A stretch of DNA of 64,000 bases from contig CAVYBR010000014.1 of assembly GCA_963766765.1 (NCBI GenBank), positions 186,001 through 250,000 on the forward strand. The letters run 5' to 3'. The notes beneath the pieces were generated by a model, which was not told the origin of the DNA, made no database searches, and saw nothing but the letters and a program-made list of their open reading frames with translations. The position numbers and the translations under genes were made by a program. The stretch is from JACCQS01 sp963766765. Lineage in GTDB: Bacteria > Actinomycetota > Actinomycetes > Mycobacteriales > Geodermatophilaceae. Below are positions 62,244 to 64,000 of the stretch, piece by piece (position 1 is the stretch's first letter; every line of letters begins with the position of its first letter).

Positions 62244-63044
62244 CTACGCCGCCGTGACGGACGGATCGCGGTTGTAGAGCTTTTTCGCCCAGAGGTACCC
62301 GATCGTGCCGATGACCACGCACCAGGCGATGGCGATCGGTCCACTGTTACCGATCGGGGTGCCGAACAGCAGTCCGCGCAGCGTCTCGATGATCGGCGTG
62401 AAGGGCTGGTACTCGGCGAACCAGCGCAGCCCGGTGGGCATCGAGTCGGTCGGGACGAAGCCACTCCCCAGGAAGGGCAGGAATACCAGCGGCTGTGGCA
62501 GGTTGCTGGCGGACTCGACGCTCTTGGACACCAGCCCGAACGCGACCGACAGCCAGATCAACGCGAAGCTGATCATCGCGAGGAGCCCGATCGCGGCAAG
62601 CCACGCACCCGGTCCGGCAGTGGGCCGGAATCCGATCAGCAGCGCGACACCGATGACCAGCGCCATGCTGAGCATCGTCTGGATCATGCTGCCCACGACG
62701 TGTCCGGTCAGCACCGAGACGCGGGCGATCGCCATGGTTCGGAACCGGGCAACGATGCCCTCTGTCATGTCCATGGCCACCGAGACGGCCGTACCCATCA
62801 CGGCGGCTCCAACGGTCATCATGAGGATGCCGGGTACGACGTAGTTGACGTATTCGGCGCGACCGCCGGAAGGTGCGCCGAGGCCGGCGCCGAGCGTGCC
62901 GCCGAAGACATAGACGAACAGCAGCAGGAAGACGATCGGAAGGCCGGCAAGCTGCAGCGTCAGCGACGGGTAGCGCATCATGCGCCGCAGTTGGCGCCGC
63001 AGCATCGTCGCCGAATCGGTCAACGCATAGGAAAGGGTGCTCAT
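62244..63044 (-). CDS. ABC-2 type exporter permease (DrrB-like)
   Basis: 266 residues with six membrane helices of the ABC-2 family. Landmarks are the N-terminal amphipathic MLRRQLRRMMRYPSL, FVYVFGGTLG, YVNYVVPGILMMTVGAAVMG, AIARVSVLTGHVVGSMIQTM and the family signature LPFLGSGFVPTDSMPTGLRWFAEYQPFTP. Such permeases pair with DrrA ATPases to export drugs or lipids, as in daunorubicin resistance. The start overlaps the ATPase stop by 4 bases (ATGA), so the two are coupled. Confidence 0.93.
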   Translation of the reverse strand: MSTLSYALTDSATMLRRQLRRMMRYPSLTLQLAGLPIVFLLLFVYVFGGTLGAGLGAPSGGRAEYVNYVVPGILMMTVGAAVMGTAVSVAMDMTEGIVARFRTMAIARVSVLTGHVVGSMIQTMLSMALVIGVALLIGFRPTAGPGAWLAAIGLLAMISFALIWLSVAFGLVSKSVESASNLPQPLVFLPFLGSGFVPTDSMPTGLRWFAEYQPFTPIIETLRGLLFGTPIGNSGPIAIAWCVVIGTIGYLWAKKLYNRDPSVTAA

Positions 63045-64000
63045 CGGAGGATCTCCATCTCTTTGTCGGTCCGGCCGGTGACGGCGAAGAAGACGTCATC
63101 GAGGTCCGGGGTGTGCACGGTCAGCTCGTCCACCTCGACCGACTCGTCCTCGAGCCGGTTGATCAGGGCCTTGAGCGACTTGAGGCTGCCGTCACTGGGG
63201 ACCTGGAGGGTGAGACCTTGGTTGTCTCGAGCGGCTTCGTCGAGAGTGCGGGCGGCGGTCTCGAGTCCGTCGGCGTCGGCGAACCGCAGGCGGATGTGAC
63301 CACCGGTCACCAGGCGCTTGAGCTCGTCGGCGGACCCCTGCGCGACGAGCGTCCCGCGGTCGAGCACCGCGATCCGGTCGGCAAGCTCGTCCGCTTCGTC
63401 GAGGGCCTGGGTGGTCAGCAGGATGGTGACCCCTCGCGCCGCGAGCTCGCGGATGATCTGCCACATGCCATGGCGGCTGCGGGGATCCAGCCCGGTGGTC
63501 GGCTCGTCGAGGAAGATGATCTGGGGATCTCCGACCAGGGTCATCGCCAGGTCCAGCCGACGACGCATGCCACCGGAGTAGGTTGCGGCGGTCTTCTTGC
63601 CGGCTTCGACCAGATCGAACTGCTCGAGGAGTTCGGTTGCCCGTCGCCGACCCTCGACGCGTCCAAGATGGTGCAGGTCGGCCATGAGGATGAGGTTTTC
63701 GTGGCCGGTCAGCAGGCCGTCGACAGCCGAGAACTGGCCGGTGACGCCGATCGCGGCGCGGATCGCGTTGGGATCCTCCGCGAGATCATGACCAGCGACC
63801 CGTACGTCCCCGCCGTCGGCGGCGATCAGCGTGGACAGGATCTGCACGACGGTTGTCTTGCCTGCGCCGTTGGGCCCGAGCAGCGCAAAGATCGATCCCT
63901 GGGGGATGTTCAGGTCAATGCCGTCGAGAACCAGCTTGTCCCCGTACGACTTGCGTAGCCCGGTCACCAAGATGGCTGGTGGGTTGGGCGATGTTCTGGT
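63041..64000 (-). CDS. ABC exporter ATP-binding protein (DrrA-like), start at or beyond the right edge
   Basis: Open from 63041 to the end of the window; the first clear residue block is ILVTGLRKSYGDKLVLDGIDL and the frame has no stop to base 64000, so the start is uncertain (a TTG at 63970 is possible). ATPase motifs: Walker A LLGPNGAGKTTV, Q-loop AIGVTGQFSAVD, signature YSGGMRRRLDLAMTL, Walker B IIFLDEPTTGLD and a TTQ switch (LLTTQALDEAD, Gln in place of His). The C-terminal extension with VHTPDLDDVFFAVTG is typical of the DrrA/daunorubicin group. Forms an exporter with the downstream permease. Confidence 0.9.
   Translation of the reverse strand, partial: TRTSPNPPAILVTGLRKSYGDKLVLDGIDLNIPQGSIFALLGPNGAGKTTVVQILSTLIAADGGDVRVAGHDLAEDPNAIRAAIGVTGQFSAVDGLLTGHENLILMADLHHLGRVEGRRRATELLEQFDLVEAGKKTAATYSGGMRRRLDLAMTLVGDPQIIFLDEPTTGLDPRSRHGMWQIIRELAARGVTILLTTQALDEADELADRIAVLDRGTLVAQGSADELKRLVTGGHIRLRFADADGLETAARTLDEAARDNQGLTLQVPSDGSLKSLKALINRLEDESVEVDELTVHTPDLDDVFFAVTGRTDKEMEILR

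Noticed and set aside
1..64000. Prophage, transposon, integron or genomic-island borders
   Set aside because: No integrase, transposase, terminal inverted repeats or tRNA-3'-end duplication was seen; the tRNA-Val is followed directly by a core gene.

Overview
The window is high-GC DNA with tightly packed genes, frequent GTG starts and ATGA/GTGA stop-start overlaps. The gene families are typically actinobacterial: the homodimeric-type pyruvate dehydrogenase AceE with a PucR neighbour, DUF3052, a bifunctional RNase H/acid phosphatase, a GlnE/GlnA1/GlnA2 set, DUF4191-LipA, ANTAR regulators and a DevR/DevS-like pair. I read it as a chromosomal segment of an actinobacterium. It is not a Mycobacterium by gene order, and I cannot place the genus. 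No phage, transposase, plasmid or CRISPR signature is visible.

Layout. 1-6.7 kb: a PucR-type regulator cut by the left edge, a PAP2 phosphatase, an M20 amidohydrolase, aceE broken by five apparent frameshifts, a lipoprotein, DUF3052 and tRNA-Val(TAC). 6.7-12.9 kb: a plus-strand run of Nif3, DUF3311, an MctP-type symporter, a zinc-ribbon protein, RNase H/phosphatase and nadA; the symporter and zinc-ribbon genes are riddled with small indels. 13-22 kb: an ArsB/SLC13-like permease, RNase P RNA, an ECF sigma/anti-sigma pair, an adenylation-domain fragment, two fluoride channels, three ANTAR regulators, a Lys/Ala-rich histone-like protein and a BtuF-like protein. 22-27.6 kb: panB, nadE (one frameshift), an L,D-transpeptidase lipoprotein and glnA2.

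27.5-44.6 kb is the most striking region. It looks like a hypoxia/dormancy (DosR/DevR-type) island: phosphoketolase and acetate kinase, a universal stress protein, two Acg-type nitroreductases, a double-DUF4389 membrane protein, a two-GAF sensor kinase with its DevR-like regulator, a flavin-binding pair, a CPBP protease, a WS/DGAT wax ester/triacylglycerol synthase, an ADP-forming acyl-CoA synthetase fused to a GNAT domain, and a DoxX protein. A 20-bp sequence very close to the mycobacterial DosR box lies before the DUF4389 gene, a good core match lies between the synthetase and doxX, and a weaker one lies between xfp and the stress protein. Inference: DevS/DevR induces substrate-level ATP formation, reserve-lipid synthesis and flavin-dependent redox functions when oxygen falls.

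44.6-64 kb: a glutamine amidotransferase and glnE, a ZIP transporter, a Tat-exported glycosidase-like protein, an acyl-CoA ligase, a DUF3494 ice-binding protein with a 12-fold PPPVD tail, a B3/B4 protein, glnA1 behind a near-consensus GlnR box, DUF4191, lipA, a Lys/Ala-rich single-pass protein, leuS preceded by a short leader ORF and an intrinsic terminator (probable attenuation), a methyltransferase remnant, and a DrrA/DrrB-type ABC exporter running off the right edge.

The indels in aceE, DUF3052, the symporter, the zinc-ribbon gene and nadE leave the coded protein otherwise well conserved, so consensus error is as likely as true decay.
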